Source of the DNA: Pseudomonadota bacterium
GTDB taxonomy: Bacteria > Pseudomonadota > Gammaproteobacteria > JAKAQQ01
Direction of reading: 5' to 3'
Length of the DNA: 41,205 nucleotides
NCBI GenBank assembly: GCA_021785265.1
Contig: JAJYFY010000007.1
Coordinates: forward strand, 1 to 41,205
Below are positions 19,863 through 28,937 of this stretch, in pieces. Within the stretch, counting starts at the first letter, position 1. Every line of letters starts with the position of its first letter. The position numbers and the translations under genes are program-made. Below the pieces are notes generated by a model. It searched no databases. It was not told the origin of the DNA and worked only from the letters and a program-made list of their open reading frames with translations.

Positions 19863-20738
19863 ATGGAAGCCCATCACCAGCTAGCGGACCGCAAGGGTCG
19901 TCCTCCTGCGCTTTTTCTGAGCCATGGGTCTCCCATCTACCTTGTCAATCACCATCCGGTCACTCGGATCTGGAGACAACTCGGAGAGGGGCTCGGAGCG
20001 GACTTCGAGGCGGTCGTTGTGGTATCGGCCCACGGGCGTGGGGCTCCGACCCTCTTCGGCGGTGGCCTATCATGCCGGGTTGCCTACGATTTTTTCGGTT
20101 TCCCCCCAGATTGCTACACCACCAACTGGACTCCTCCAAAGGATACAGCGCTTGCCCGCAAACTCGCTCGGGAGTTGAGCGAGGTGATGGGTCATGAGGT
20201 GTCTCGTGTGCCGGAGGGACCGCTGGATCACGGGGTCTGGCTTCCCTTGAGCTTTCTCTGGCCGGATCCTCAACGTCCGGTTTTCTCGCTCGGCTTCCCT
20301 GAGACCCAGGATCCGGCCCGATGGTGGGAGTGGGGTGAATGCCTGCGGCCGGTTTTGGCCCGTTCCTATCTCTGGATCGGAAGCGGAGGCCTCGTCCACA
20401 ATCTCCGTTCTCTTGAGCATGACCAACATGACCCCGAGGGAAGCGACTGGGCACGGCTGTTCGCCGACTGGGTGGTTGAGGCCGCGGCCCACTCGGATTC
20501 GGATGCACTCCTCCATCCCAGCCGGGGCCCACATGCCCTGCAGGCGCTTCCCACGCTTGAGCACTATGGTCCCCTGCTTACGATCTGTGCCCTGATCGGT
20601 CCCCGATGCTTGCTTCCCTTCTATCAAGCGTTCGACTTGGGGAGCCTCGGCCTCCATGTTCTCATCGAAGAGTCGGCCCCAACCGGACATGCTACCCTTC
20701 CCGCTGTGACCCCAGGAGTGATCCGCCATGTCTCTTGA
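19863..20738 (+). CDS. ygiD: DODA-type extradiol aromatic-ring dioxygenase
   Basis: This 291-residue protein belongs to the LigB-superfamily 4,5-DOPA dioxygenase family (E. coli YgiD). Metal and active-site histidines are visible in FLSHGSP, VVSAHG, GPLDHGVWLPLSFL, GSGGLVHNLR and PTLEHYGPLL. Members open catechol rings such as DOPA with iron or are described with zinc. The ATG follows TACAAT by six bases and has no ribosome binding site, so the mRNA may be leaderless. It overlaps the next gene by 11 bases and heads the cluster facing the LysR gene. Confidence 0.88.
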   Translation: MEAHHQLADRKGRPPALFLSHGSPIYLVNHHPVTRIWRQLGEGLGADFEAVVVVSAHGRGAPTLFGGGLSCRVAYDFFGFPPDCYTTNWTPPKDTALARKLARELSEVMGHEVSRVPEGPLDHGVWLPLSFLWPDPQRPVFSLGFPETQDPARWWEWGECLRPVLARSYLWIGSGGLVHNLRSLEHDQHDPEGSDWARLFADWVVEAAAHSDSDALLHPSRGPHALQALPTLEHYGPLLTICALIGPRCLLPFYQAFDLGSLGLHVLIEESAPTGHATLPAVTPGVIRHVS

Positions 20739-21348
20739 CCATCCCAAACGCACCCTTTCGTGGATTGCCCTGCTGGGGCTTTCCACTTGCCTCGTCTCAG
20801 CCCAGGCTGCCATTTACCAGCTCAACCCGCCACATACCTTTCCCCAGTTCGAGATCCGGCATCTCGTTTTCTCACTGATTCATGGACAGTTCAACAAGAC
20901 TCGGGGCTACCTCCGGCTTAACCGGAAGACCGGTCAGGCTGCAGTCGTGGCCAAGATCTGGGTCCGTTCACTCGATACCGGCTATGCGCCGCGCGACCAT
21001 GATCTCATGGCCAAGCCATTTTTCGATGCGAGGCGCTACCCCTACATGTTTTTCCACTCGACACACGTGGTGTTTCACGGGAGACGAAAGGCGACCCTCA
21101 CAGGAATCCTCACGATGAGGGGTATCTCGCATCCAGTGGTGCTCCAGGTGACACGGATCCACTGCGCGATCAGCCCGCTGAACCAGAAACGGACCTGTGG
21201 TTTCGACGCCCAAGGGTCACTCGAGCGGTCCTGGTTCGGCGTGGATGGTTTCCTGCCGATGCTGCCCGACCAGGTCCGTCTGATTCTCAACGCGGATGCG
21301 GTCATCGTGCAGCATCCTTCCAAAACGGTTCGCAAGGCTCTCCGTTGA
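20728..21348 (+). CDS. YceI-family periplasmic lipid-binding protein
   Basis: A 206-residue protein with an N-terminal signal peptide (basic start, hydrophobic SWIALLGLSTCLVSAQA, cleavage near residue 27) and a YceI lipocalin-like barrel: YQLNPPHTFPQFEIRHLVFS, then DLMAKPFFDARRYPYMFF and GILTMRGISHPVVLQV. YceI proteins bind isoprenoid chains such as those of quinones. Its place between a dioxygenase and a quinone reductase fits that. It overlaps the dioxygenase gene by 11 bases. Confidence 0.9.
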   Translation: MSLDHPKRTLSWIALLGLSTCLVSAQAAIYQLNPPHTFPQFEIRHLVFSLIHGQFNKTRGYLRLNRKTGQAAVVAKIWVRSLDTGYAPRDHDLMAKPFFDARRYPYMFFHSTHVVFHGRRKATLTGILTMRGISHPVVLQVTRIHCAISPLNQKRTCGFDAQGSLERSWFGVDGFLPMLPDQVRLILNADAVIVQHPSKTVRKALR

Positions 21349-21392
21349 TCGTGTCGAACCGTTTCCCCCTGTGATCAGATAGAGGTGAATCC

Positions 21393-22058
21393 ATGAAAAC
21401 CAAGATTCGTGTCATTTTTTACAGCATGTACGGCCACCTCTACCGGATGGCAGAAAAAGTGGCGGAAGGCGCCCGTTCGGTCTCCGGGACCGAGGTGATT
21501 GTGAGCCAGGTACCGGAACTGGTTCCCGATACAGTGCTTGAAAAATCCGGCGCCAAAGCGGCCCGTCGCAATTTCGCGCATGTTCCCATGGCCCAGGTCG
21601 ACGACCTTCGCGATGCAGATGCGGTCCTGTTCGGAACGCCGACCCGTTATGGAACCATGTGCGCGCAGATGAAAAATTTCCTCGACCAGACCGGTCCACT
21701 GTGGGCAGAGGGTGCGCTCATCGGCAAGGTCGCGAGCGTGTTTATGGGAACCGCGACCCAGCATGGGGGCCAGGAAACGACCGCCCTGACCTTCTACCCG
21801 GTGCTCGTTCATCATGGCATGATCATCGCGGGGGTGCCCTATAGCGAAGCCCGGCTCATGACACTGGAGGAGATTACGGGCGGAGGTCCGTACGGGGCCG
21901 GTACCCTGTCCGGATCGGATGGACGGCGACAGCCTTCGGCAAATGAGCTGGCCATTGCTGAAACCCAGGGTCGGCACGTCGCCCAGATTACCCGGGAGCT
22001 CAAGCTCGGCCGGGAAAGTGCCCGTTCGTCATCCTCGCCTTCTGTCTCTGGCGCTTGA
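21393..22058 (+). CDS. wrbA: NAD(P)H:quinone oxidoreductase WrbA
   Basis: This 221-residue flavodoxin-like protein matches WrbA, an FMN enzyme that reduces quinones by two electrons and so avoids semiquinones. [20 protein letters not shown] is the FMN phosphate loop; [20 protein letters not shown] and [14 protein letters not shown] are the ring-binding loops. GAGGTG precedes the ATG. An extra serine-rich tail ends the protein. It is the third gene of the LysR-facing cluster. Confidence 0.95.
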   Translation: MKTKIRVIFYSMYGHLYRMAEKVAEGARSVSGTEVIVSQVPELVPDTVLEKSGAKAARRNFAHVPMAQVDDLRDADAVLFGTPTRYGTMCAQMKNFLDQTGPLWAEGALIGKVASVFMGTATQHGGQETTALTFYPVLVHHGMIIAGVPYSEARLMTLEEITGGGPYGAGTLSGSDGRRQPSANELAIAETQGRHVAQITRELKLGRESARSSSSPSVSGA

Positions 22059-22084
22059 CCCGATATGCTCCTCGAGGAGGCTCC

Positions 22085-22816
22085 ATGAAAACCGGAATCG
22101 TGAAATACGCTCATGAAGGCGTGGATCTGGAAGGGTACGTGGCCTACGACGAGCAAAAGACCGGGCCGCGCCCGGCAATCCTGATTGCCCATGAGTGGTT
22201 CGGAATCGGCGACCACGAGCGAGAATCGGCCGAGCGGCTCGCCCACGCAGGCTACTTGGCCTTTGCCGCGGATCTTTACGGCGTCCGGAACCGGCCACAG
22301 ACAACGGAGGAGGCGGCGCGGATGGCCACCGAATACCGGTCCGGAGACCGACACCTCTTGCGCGAACGAGTGAGCACCGCCCTCAGAGAAATGAAAAATC
22401 ATCCGCAGGCCCGAAAGGAGGCCACGGGAGCGATTGGATTCTGTTTTGGGGGGACGGCTGTTCTCGAACTGGCGCGCAGTGGGGCTTCAACCCGGGGAGT
22501 CGTGAGCTTTCACGGCGGCCTGGCTCCGTCCGAGGCATCGCGAGCCCCAAAGATCCAGGCCGCGGTGCTTGCCCTGCATGGGGCTGATGATCCCTTTGTT
22601 CCGCCGGCCGATGTGACGGCGTTCCAGGAGGAGATGAGAAGTCGTAGTGTTGATTGGCAGCTCGTTTTTTACGGTGCAACCGTGCACAGTTTCACCAATC
22701 CGAAAGCGGGCCATGATGTCAGCCAGGGGTTTGCCTACGAGCCGCGATCAGCGGAACGAGCCTGGCAGGCGGCTCTCGCCTTTTTCAGGGAAAGGTTCGA
22801 CAACACTGACCGCTAA
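22085..22816 (+). CDS. Dienelactone hydrolase family protein
   Basis: A 243-residue alpha/beta hydrolase of the dienelactone hydrolase family. The nucleophile is the cysteine in GFCFGG, the acid the aspartate in HGADDPF and the base the histidine in VHSFTN, with HEWFGIGDHERE near the start. Such enzymes open lactones formed after catechol ring cleavage, although many members are general esterases. The ATG at 22085 follows GAGGAGGCTCC; an upstream start at 22055 overlaps wrbA. It ends the cluster and converges on the cytochrome gene. Confidence 0.9.
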   Translation: MKTGIVKYAHEGVDLEGYVAYDEQKTGPRPAILIAHEWFGIGDHERESAERLAHAGYLAFAADLYGVRNRPQTTEEAARMATEYRSGDRHLLRERVSTALREMKNHPQARKEATGAIGFCFGGTAVLELARSGASTRGVVSFHGGLAPSEASRAPKIQAAVLALHGADDPFVPPADVTAFQEEMRSRSVDWQLVFYGATVHSFTNPKAGHDVSQGFAYEPRSAERAWQAALAFFRERFDNTDR

Positions 22817-22862
22817 CTGACCGGCGGAAAGGATTCTGTCGATCAGCCGTGCCCGAGCCAGT

Positions 22863-23477
22863 TCAGTGCAGCCCCTGGAGATAACTCGCCACCGCCTTCA
22901 TCTGAGCCGGGGTGAGGTGGGCGGCTACATAGTTCATCATCCCATGGTTCGTGCTTTTTCGTTTCCCATGGGCGAAAGCGTTGAGTTGCTCGAGCAGGTA
23001 AGGCGCCCACTGGCCGGCCAGGCGCGGATAAGCAGCCGGTTCATTGCCCATGCCATCCGGTCCATGGCAGGCCATGCAGGCCGGAACCCCCTGTTTGGGC
23101 AAGCCGCCACGGAAAATTCGCTGACCCAACGCCACGAGCTTCGGATTCGCAGTCCCGGGTGACATCTTCTGTTTCGAGAAAAAATGGGCGACCGAATCCA
23201 TTTCTGATGGAGTCAGGGTTTGGGCCATCGAGTACATGATCGGGTTGCTCCGACGCCCCGATTTGAAGTCTTTCAGGGAATGGATGAGGTAAGCCTCCCC
23301 CTGGCCTGCGAGTTTCGGAAAACTTGGGGTGAGGCTGTTGCCATCCGGTCCGTGGCAGGCGGAGCAAACGTTCTGTGCCAGTGCGGCCCCGCTGCTGGCG
23401 GTCGCCCAGGCTGGCACCATCCCACTCACGGCGATGAGGCTTATGCTGCAGAACAAAAGGATCACCGACGACTTCAT
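22863..23477 (-). CDS. Periplasmic diheme cytochrome c4
   Basis: A 204-residue protein with a signal peptide (SSVILLFCSISLIAVSG, cleavage after AWA) and two class I cytochrome c domains, each with a heme site: CSACHGPDGNS and CMACHGPDGMG. Methionines in NPIMYSMA and NHGMMNYVA are likely sixth ligands. Cytochrome c4 passes electrons between the bc1 complex and terminal oxidases. The ATG at 23477 is preferred because AGGAG lies 10 bases upstream; an ATG at 23495 adds six residues. Promoter elements are noted upstream. Confidence 0.92.
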   Translation of the reverse strand: MKSSVILLFCSISLIAVSGMVPAWATASSGAALAQNVCSACHGPDGNSLTPSFPKLAGQGEAYLIHSLKDFKSGRRSNPIMYSMAQTLTPSEMDSVAHFFSKQKMSPGTANPKLVALGQRIFRGGLPKQGVPACMACHGPDGMGNEPAAYPRLAGQWAPYLLEQLNAFAHGKRKSTNHGMMNYVAAHLTPAQMKAVASYLQGLH

Positions 23478-23520
23478 GGTCCGGGCACTCCTCATGACGC
23501 GGGACGGGACTGGGAAATTC

Positions 23521-23562
23521 ACAGTACTGTTATTGTAACCGAGCCACTGTGGGACCGTCCAA
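23521..23562 (-). promoter_or_regulatory. Possible promoter and palindrome upstream of cytochrome c4
   Basis: On the minus strand TTGGAC (23557-23562), a 19-base spacer and TACAAT (23532-23537) could form a promoter. The perfect 10-base palindrome ACAGTACTGT (23521-23530) lies at the predicted transcription start, where a repressor could act. The spacer is longer than ideal. Confidence 0.35.
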
Positions 23563-23649
23563 CCGGAATCCGAAACAAATGCCGGGCGCTTCCTGGGCCC
23601 TGAGCCGCATATCCAGTATAAAATAACCCCTTCCCACTCCGGCCTGCTC

Positions 23650-24648
23650 ATGAAACGATCCTTCGGATTGCCGCTGCTCATGGCTCTCGGGATCGCGGGA
23701 GTTGTCCTGATGGTGGTGCGCTCGGGCCTTCAGGGCATCGTGCGGGCACTGACCACTGCGGGGTGGGGGCTCCTTTGGCTTGTGCCCCTCCATGTACTCA
23801 CCATCGTGCTGGACAGCGAAGGCTGGCGCGATCTGCTCTGGAACCAGGGTCATCGCTTATCACGCGCTTATCTCGGGTGGGCTGCCTGCGTCCGCGGGGC
23901 GATGCAGGCGCTCGTGCCCATCAGCGCGGGCGGAGTGACGGCCGGGGTCCGCCTGCTCTGGATCCGCGGGGTCCCTCTGGCCGAGGCCGTGGCCAACGTG
24001 GTCGTCGAGGGAACGCTCAATGTGGCGAGCGAATGGTTGCTGGTGTTTATGACGCTCCTCCTGGCGCTCGGGTGGTTTCACCGGGCTGCGTCTCTGATCG
24101 CCGTCGCGGGATTCCTGCTGGCCGGGTCGGCGATCATTCTGGGACTGATCTTCTGGGCACAGGTCAACGGCCGCGCTTTCGAGTGGATGACCCGGCAGGG
24201 ACTCCGCCTGACGGCCCGATTCCGATCGGCCCAGACGTCGTCTGACCCCCAGTCGCTCAGGAAGGCAGTTCGAGGAATCTACGGACGGCCCGGGGTGCTT
24301 GTCCGTTGCACCCTCTGGCAAATGCTCAGTATCGTTGCGGGTGGTATCGAGATCTGGATCATTCTCCGTCTCATGGATCTCCCCGGCAGTCTGGTGTTTG
24401 CCCTCCTGCTCCAGTGTCTCGGCCGGGCTGCGCGTTCCTTCACTTTTTTCATGCCCGGTGGCATCGGGATCCAGGAGGTGGTGTATGCCCTCCTCGCCCC
24501 GGTCGGACAGATGAGCCCGGCCATGGGGATTGCCATCTCTCTGGCCACTCGTTTCCGGGACCTCCTTTTCGGGCTGCCACTGCTGGTCTCCTGGCAACGA
24601 GTCGAATCGCACTGGATACGGCATAAACGTGCCCGGGCCGCTTCGTGA
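23650..24648 (+). CDS. HpnL-like multi-pass membrane protein (LPG synthase TM-domain family)
   Basis: This 332-residue protein has about seven to eight hydrophobic segments (for example GLLWLVPLHVLTIVL, LLALGWFHRAASLIAVAGFL, GLIFWA) and the family motif FFMPGGIGIQEVVYALLAP near residue 275. The membrane family includes HpnL, linked to hopanoid metabolism, and the flippase domain of lysylphosphatidylglycerol synthases. No hopanoid or aminoacyl transferase gene is adjacent, so the substrate is unknown. A TATAAAAT box occurs 30-40 bases upstream. Confidence 0.8.
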   Translation: MKRSFGLPLLMALGIAGVVLMVVRSGLQGIVRALTTAGWGLLWLVPLHVLTIVLDSEGWRDLLWNQGHRLSRAYLGWAACVRGAMQALVPISAGGVTAGVRLLWIRGVPLAEAVANVVVEGTLNVASEWLLVFMTLLLALGWFHRAASLIAVAGFLLAGSAIILGLIFWAQVNGRAFEWMTRQGLRLTARFRSAQTSSDPQSLRKAVRGIYGRPGVLVRCTLWQMLSIVAGGIEIWIILRLMDLPGSLVFALLLQCLGRAARSFTFFMPGGIGIQEVVYALLAPVGQMSPAMGIAISLATRFRDLLFGLPLLVSWQRVESHWIRHKRARAAS

Positions 24649-24699
24649 GAGCCCGGATGGCGCAGTTCGGTCTGACCGGGAACCGGTGGGAAGATTCAG

Positions 24700-25971
24700 G
24701 TGAGTAATCAGTCGTACCGTCTCCATGAGGCCTTGAAGTGGCAGCTGGCTAAATCAGCCCGCGGGCTAGTCAATCGGACGGGACCTCTCTGGGAGGCCCT
24801 TGTGCGTCGGGATCATCGGATCAGCCCGGATGCCCTCCTGGAAAAGGCCGTGCGCGAAACCGGTCTCGTGGACTTTGGCGAACCGCCGATTGAACTGCCG
24901 CTCCGGATGCTTTCCGAGTCCATCGAGGGTGAGGCCCGTCTCAGTTATCTTGGCCGGTTAAGTTTCCTTTGGGATACGTTTCGCCTGCTGGTGAATCGGC
25001 TCTGGGTCACGGAAACCCTGAAGCGGTATCCATCAATCGAGCAGGAAGGGCTCCCCGCGCCCGTCTTCATCACGGGCCTGCCGCGAACGGCCAGCACCTT
25101 CCTCCAAACCCTATTCCTTCAGGATCCGGCCAATCGGTCGCCGCGGGTCTGGGAGGTGACCTATCCGCGTCCGGGCCAGGGACAGCCTCCGGATTTTCGG
25201 ATCTGGCAACGGAAGGTGCGGCAGGAACTCGCCTGGTTCGATTTCCTGGAGCCGGAGTTCCAGAGTGTCTATCCGACCACGTGGGATTCCCCCCAGGAAT
25301 GCAGCGAGATCCTGAGCCACAGCTTTGAGAGCTACCGCTTTGATGGCACCTACGAGATTCCCTCCTACCTCCGGTGGATGGACCAGCGGGATCCGCAACC
25401 TCCATATGTGCAACACCGCCGCTTTCTCCAGCTACTACAGCACCAGGGCGGATCCGGGCGCTGGGTGCTCAAGGCCCCCGACCACGTGTTTACCCTGGAC
25501 GGACTTCTTCGGACCTATCCCGATGCACGGGTCATCGTGACCCATCGTGATCCGGCTTCGGTTCTCCCCTCGGTCGTGGCACTGACGGCGCTCCTGCATG
25601 GTTTATTCAGCGATGCTATTGGACTGGAACAGGTGTGCCGCAAGGTGACCGATCGCTGGATTGAGGGGGCAAATCAGATCGTCGCTTTTGCGAAGGCTCC
25701 GGCGAGCCTGGAGGGACGCGTGACCCATGTTTTTTATGAGGAACTGACGAGGGATCCCGTCGGGGTCATGGCGCGGCTTTATGGGTTTTTGGGCTGGCCT
25801 TGGTCGAAGGAAAAACGCGTGATTTTAAGCAGTTACCTCATGCATTCGCGAGCCGGGCGCTATCGACCGAACCGTTTTCAGCAACAACTGGCCAAAAGCA
25901 TGCCCTCAGCACTCATCCGCGAACGCTTTTCTTACTACCTCTCGGCCTACGACATCCGTACGGAAAGCTGA
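24700..25971 (+). CDS. Sulfotransferase family protein
   Basis: A 423-residue cytosolic protein with the PAPS-dependent sulfotransferase fold. The 5'-phosphosulfate loop is VFITGLPRTASTFLQTLFL (about residue 124) and the 3'-phosphate region is DARVIVTHRDPASVLPSVVA (about 278). It would transfer sulfate from PAPS to an alcohol or amine of an unidentified acceptor. The start is a GTG preceded by a weak GGTGGGAAG. It lies 51 bases after the HpnL-like gene on the same strand, so they may be co-expressed. Confidence 0.85.
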   Translation: MSNQSYRLHEALKWQLAKSARGLVNRTGPLWEALVRRDHRISPDALLEKAVRETGLVDFGEPPIELPLRMLSESIEGEARLSYLGRLSFLWDTFRLLVNRLWVTETLKRYPSIEQEGLPAPVFITGLPRTASTFLQTLFLQDPANRSPRVWEVTYPRPGQGQPPDFRIWQRKVRQELAWFDFLEPEFQSVYPTTWDSPQECSEILSHSFESYRFDGTYEIPSYLRWMDQRDPQPPYVQHRRFLQLLQHQGGSGRWVLKAPDHVFTLDGLLRTYPDARVIVTHRDPASVLPSVVALTALLHGLFSDAIGLEQVCRKVTDRWIEGANQIVAFAKAPASLEGRVTHVFYEELTRDPVGVMARLYGFLGWPWSKEKRVILSSYLMHSRAGRYRPNRFQQQLAKSMPSALIRERFSYYLSAYDIRTES

Positions 25972-26102
25972 TCCGTGAATATCCAGGTTTGCGGGGGGCA
26001 AGGGAGTCAAGGAAGATCCGGAGTGGCCCGGCGGACAGGTGTTTTTGGATATGAGTCAGGAACGGGTTCGGGTATTTCCGGATAAGATATTGATTAACGG
26101 AT

Positions 26103-26136
26103 AAAAAAAGCCCCGGCGCCAAAAGTTGCCGGGGCT
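26103..26136 (-). terminator. Rho-independent terminator of polA
   Basis: On the minus strand AGCCCCGGC pairs with GCCGGGGCT (26109-26117 with 26128-26136) around a 10-base loop, followed by seven T. It lies about 110 bases past the polA stop. A second hairpin, TTCCGCTC with GAGCGGAA (26173-26180 and 26189-26196), lies between. The rest of the 275-base gap 25972-26246 holds nothing I recognise. Confidence 0.85.
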
Positions 26137-26246
26137 AGGCATCGCCGGGTGGTTGGGGAAACCCGCCGGCGCTTCCGCTCAGGGAGGAGAGCGGAATGGA
26201 GACAGACAACATTAAGACAGGAGGTTGCCCAGGAAGTTCCCCAGGA

Positions 26247-28937
26247 TCAGTGGGCCAGTCCCCAGTTGGGTCCGACCCCTACCTGGACGGTCAGAGGAAC
26301 CGTCAACTCTACGGCGGAGCTCATTTCCTGGCTGATGCCCGATGTGACGGCATCCAGTTCCTCCTCGGAAACCTCAAGGACCAGTTCATCGTGGACTTGA
26401 AGGATGAGTCGGGATGCACAGCCATGGTCACGGAGCCAACGTTCGGCACCGATCATGGCGATCTTGATGATATCGGCTGCGGTACCCTGCATGGGGGCAT
26501 TGATGGCGGCTCGCTCGGCGGTCTGCCGCAATCCAGGAGCACGGCTTTCAAGGTCGGGCAGGTAGAGACGCCGGCCCAACAGGGTTTCGACGAAACCTTG
26601 TTGGTGAGCCTGTCGCCGGGTAGCCTCGAGAAAATCACGGACTCCTGAGTACCGAGAAAAGTAGCGGTCCATATAGTTTTTGGCCAGTTCACGGGAAAGC
26701 CCGAGTTGTCGGGCAAGCCCAAAGGCAGACATCCCGTAAATGAGTCCGAAATTGATGGTCTTGGCCAGTCGGCGCTGATCGTCGTTGACCGCTTCGGATG
26801 GGATGCCGAAAATCTCCGCCGCGGTGGCACGATGGACATCCTGGTGTGCGGCAAAGGCGGCCAGAAGACCCGGGTCTCCCGAGAAATGCGCCAGGATCCG
26901 GAGTTCGATCTGTGAATAATCAAGGGAGACGATCCGGGCGCCGGGTCCGGCGACAAACGCTTGGCGGATTCGCTGGCCGGCTGCTGTGCGGATCGGGATG
27001 TTCTGCAGGTTGGGGTCCGAGGAGGACAGCCGGCCCGTGGCGGTCACTGCTTGATGGTAGCTGGTGTGGATCCGGCCCGTCTGCGGATTGATTTCCTGGG
27101 GTAGTTTTTCCGTGTAAGTGGACCGGAGTTTGGCCAGGCTCCGGTATTCCAGGATCAGGTGCGGAAGCGGATGGTGCAAGGCGAGCTCCTCGAGTACCGC
27201 TTCCGAGGTAGAACGCTGTCCTCCGGGAGTTTTTCCTTGGGCGGGAATGTGCAGTTCATCGAACAGGACGGCTTGCAGCTGCTTGGGCGAATCCGGATTA
27301 AACTCCCGGCCTGCCAGTGCGTGGGCCTGTCCCCGCAGCTCCCGGAGGGCGGAGTCGAGCTCACGCGACTGTTCAGCAAGCTGTTCGCGGTCAATCCGGA
27401 CACCGGTCCGCTCCATTCCGAAGAGGACTGAGGACAGCGGGACTTCAATGGATTCGACCAGTCTGGCCAGGCGGGGGGTCGTCTCCAGTGAATGGCTGAG
27501 GTGCTGATGGAGTCGCCAGGTGAGCCACGCGTCCGCCCCAGCATAGGCCGTTGCCTGGTCCAAGGGAACCTCATCAAACGTTTTCCGGTGCTGACCACGA
27601 CCCGTGAGCGATTCGAAGGGGGTCTTATGGATCCCGAGATAGCGCGAGGCCACCGAATCGAGATCGTGCCGGCCCGCTGTACTGTTCAGGACGTAGCTCT
27701 CAAGCATGGTGTCGGAACGGATTCCGGCCAGTACAATGCCCTCGTTCATGAAAACGTGACGGTCGTACTTGATGTGGTGCCCAACCTTTGGGCGGGCCGG
27801 ATCCTCCAGCAGGGGGCGCAGCGCTTCAAGAACCGCCTGGGCCGGTAACTGTGTGCCGACGGCTTCGGGTCGGTGTCGGAGCGGGAGGTACACCGCCCTC
27901 TCGCCATCGAGGCTGAAGGACAGGCCGACGAGGCGAGCTTCCAGGTAGTTGAGGGAGGTGGTTTCGGTATCGATGGCAATCAGTTCCGCTCGGGCCAGGC
28001 GTTCCCGCCACTGCTCGAACTCCGCCCATTCGGTGATGCAGATGGAGTGTCCTGCACCGGGCGCGGGGGGGGACTCCGGTCGATCCAATGCGATCAGGGG
28101 ATCTTGGATCTCGAGTGTGGCCAGGGTTTCGCTGAGCCGTGTAGGGTCGGGAGGGGAGAGCCGAAGGGTCTCCAACCGCGCTTCCAGCGGGACACCGCAA
28201 TCCAGGGTGACGAGGCGGCGCGCCAACTCCAGCGTACCCTGTCCGTCCTGCAGGGCCCGACCCGCCTGTCCGGGAACTTCCATCCGGTGTGCCCACAGCT
28301 GGTCCAGAGATCCGTATTGCTCGAGCCAGCGGGCCGCTGTTTTGGGTCCGACTCCCGGGATGCCGGGGATATTGTCGGAACTGTCGCCGACCAAGGCAAG
28401 GTAATCGACCATCTGCTCCGGCCAGACCCCATATCGGGCCTTGACCCCCTCCCGGTCCAGCGTCTCTCGCGTCACCGGGTTGACCAGGCTGATATCCGGG
28501 GTGACCAGCTGGGCGAGATCCTTGTCGGTGCTAAACAAAAAGACCCGGAATCCCTGCCCGGAAGCTGTGCAGGCCAGAGTGCCGAGTATGTCGTCGGCCT
28601 CCACGCCGGGAACCTGAACGATCGGAAAGCCCATCGCCGCGAGGGCTGCCTGCAAGGGTGCGATCTGGACACCCAGTGATTCCGGCATGGGCGGGCGCTG
28701 GGCTTTGTACTGGGGGAAGAGGGTATGGCGAAAGGAACGACCGGGACTGTCAAAGACGATTGCGGCCCACGGGGCCGGGTACTGCTCGCGCAAACTACGG
28801 ACCATGTTGAGCACCCCCTTGATGGCTCCTGTGGGAAAGCCGCGGGAGGTGGCGAGGGGCGGAAGCGCGTGAAAAGCCCGGTACAGGTAGGCGGTGCCGT
28901 CGACCAGGAGGATCCGTCGTTCGTCAGTGGTGGGCAT
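26247..28937 (-). CDS. polA: DNA polymerase I
   Basis: Pol I (896 residues) fills gaps in repair and removes RNA primers. The 5' nuclease domain (about 1-290) begins RILLVDGTAYLYRAFHALP. The 3'-5' exonuclease domain retains its acidic residues in AIDTETTSL, HHIKYDRHVF and AYAGADAWLTW, so proofreading looks intact. The polymerase domain has VSLDYSQIELRILAHFSGD, RRLAKTINFGLIYGMSAFGL and LQVHDELVLEV. The ATG at 28937 is chosen because homologues start there; it lies inside the 3' end of lptM (14-base overlap), with no independent ribosome binding site, implying coupling. Confidence 0.97.
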   Translation of the reverse strand: MPTTDERRILLVDGTAYLYRAFHALPPLATSRGFPTGAIKGVLNMVRSLREQYPAPWAAIVFDSPGRSFRHTLFPQYKAQRPPMPESLGVQIAPLQAALAAMGFPIVQVPGVEADDILGTLACTASGQGFRVFLFSTDKDLAQLVTPDISLVNPVTRETLDREGVKARYGVWPEQMVDYLALVGDSSDNIPGIPGVGPKTAARWLEQYGSLDQLWAHRMEVPGQAGRALQDGQGTLELARRLVTLDCGVPLEARLETLRLSPPDPTRLSETLATLEIQDPLIALDRPESPPAPGAGHSICITEWAEFEQWRERLARAELIAIDTETTSLNYLEARLVGLSFSLDGERAVYLPLRHRPEAVGTQLPAQAVLEALRPLLEDPARPKVGHHIKYDRHVFMNEGIVLAGIRSDTMLESYVLNSTAGRHDLDSVASRYLGIHKTPFESLTGRGQHRKTFDEVPLDQATAYAGADAWLTWRLHQHLSHSLETTPRLARLVESIEVPLSSVLFGMERTGVRIDREQLAEQSRELDSALRELRGQAHALAGREFNPDSPKQLQAVLFDELHIPAQGKTPGGQRSTSEAVLEELALHHPLPHLILEYRSLAKLRSTYTEKLPQEINPQTGRIHTSYHQAVTATGRLSSSDPNLQNIPIRTAAGQRIRQAFVAGPGARIVSLDYSQIELRILAHFSGDPGLLAAFAAHQDVHRATAAEIFGIPSEAVNDDQRRLAKTINFGLIYGMSAFGLARQLGLSRELAKNYMDRYFSRYSGVRDFLEATRRQAHQQGFVETLLGRRLYLPDLESRAPGLRQTAERAAINAPMQGTAADIIKIAMIGAERWLRDHGCASRLILQVHDELVLEVSEEELDAVTSGISQEMSSAVELTVPLTVQVGVGPNWGLAH

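Noticed and set aside
24620-24660. Terminator after the HpnL-like gene
   Set aside because: CCGGGC and GCCCGG can pair, but no T run follows on either strand.
26196-26648. Plus-strand frame starting near the polA 3' hairpin
   Set aside because: It runs antisense through the polA polymerase domain; the apparent start sits in the polA terminator region.
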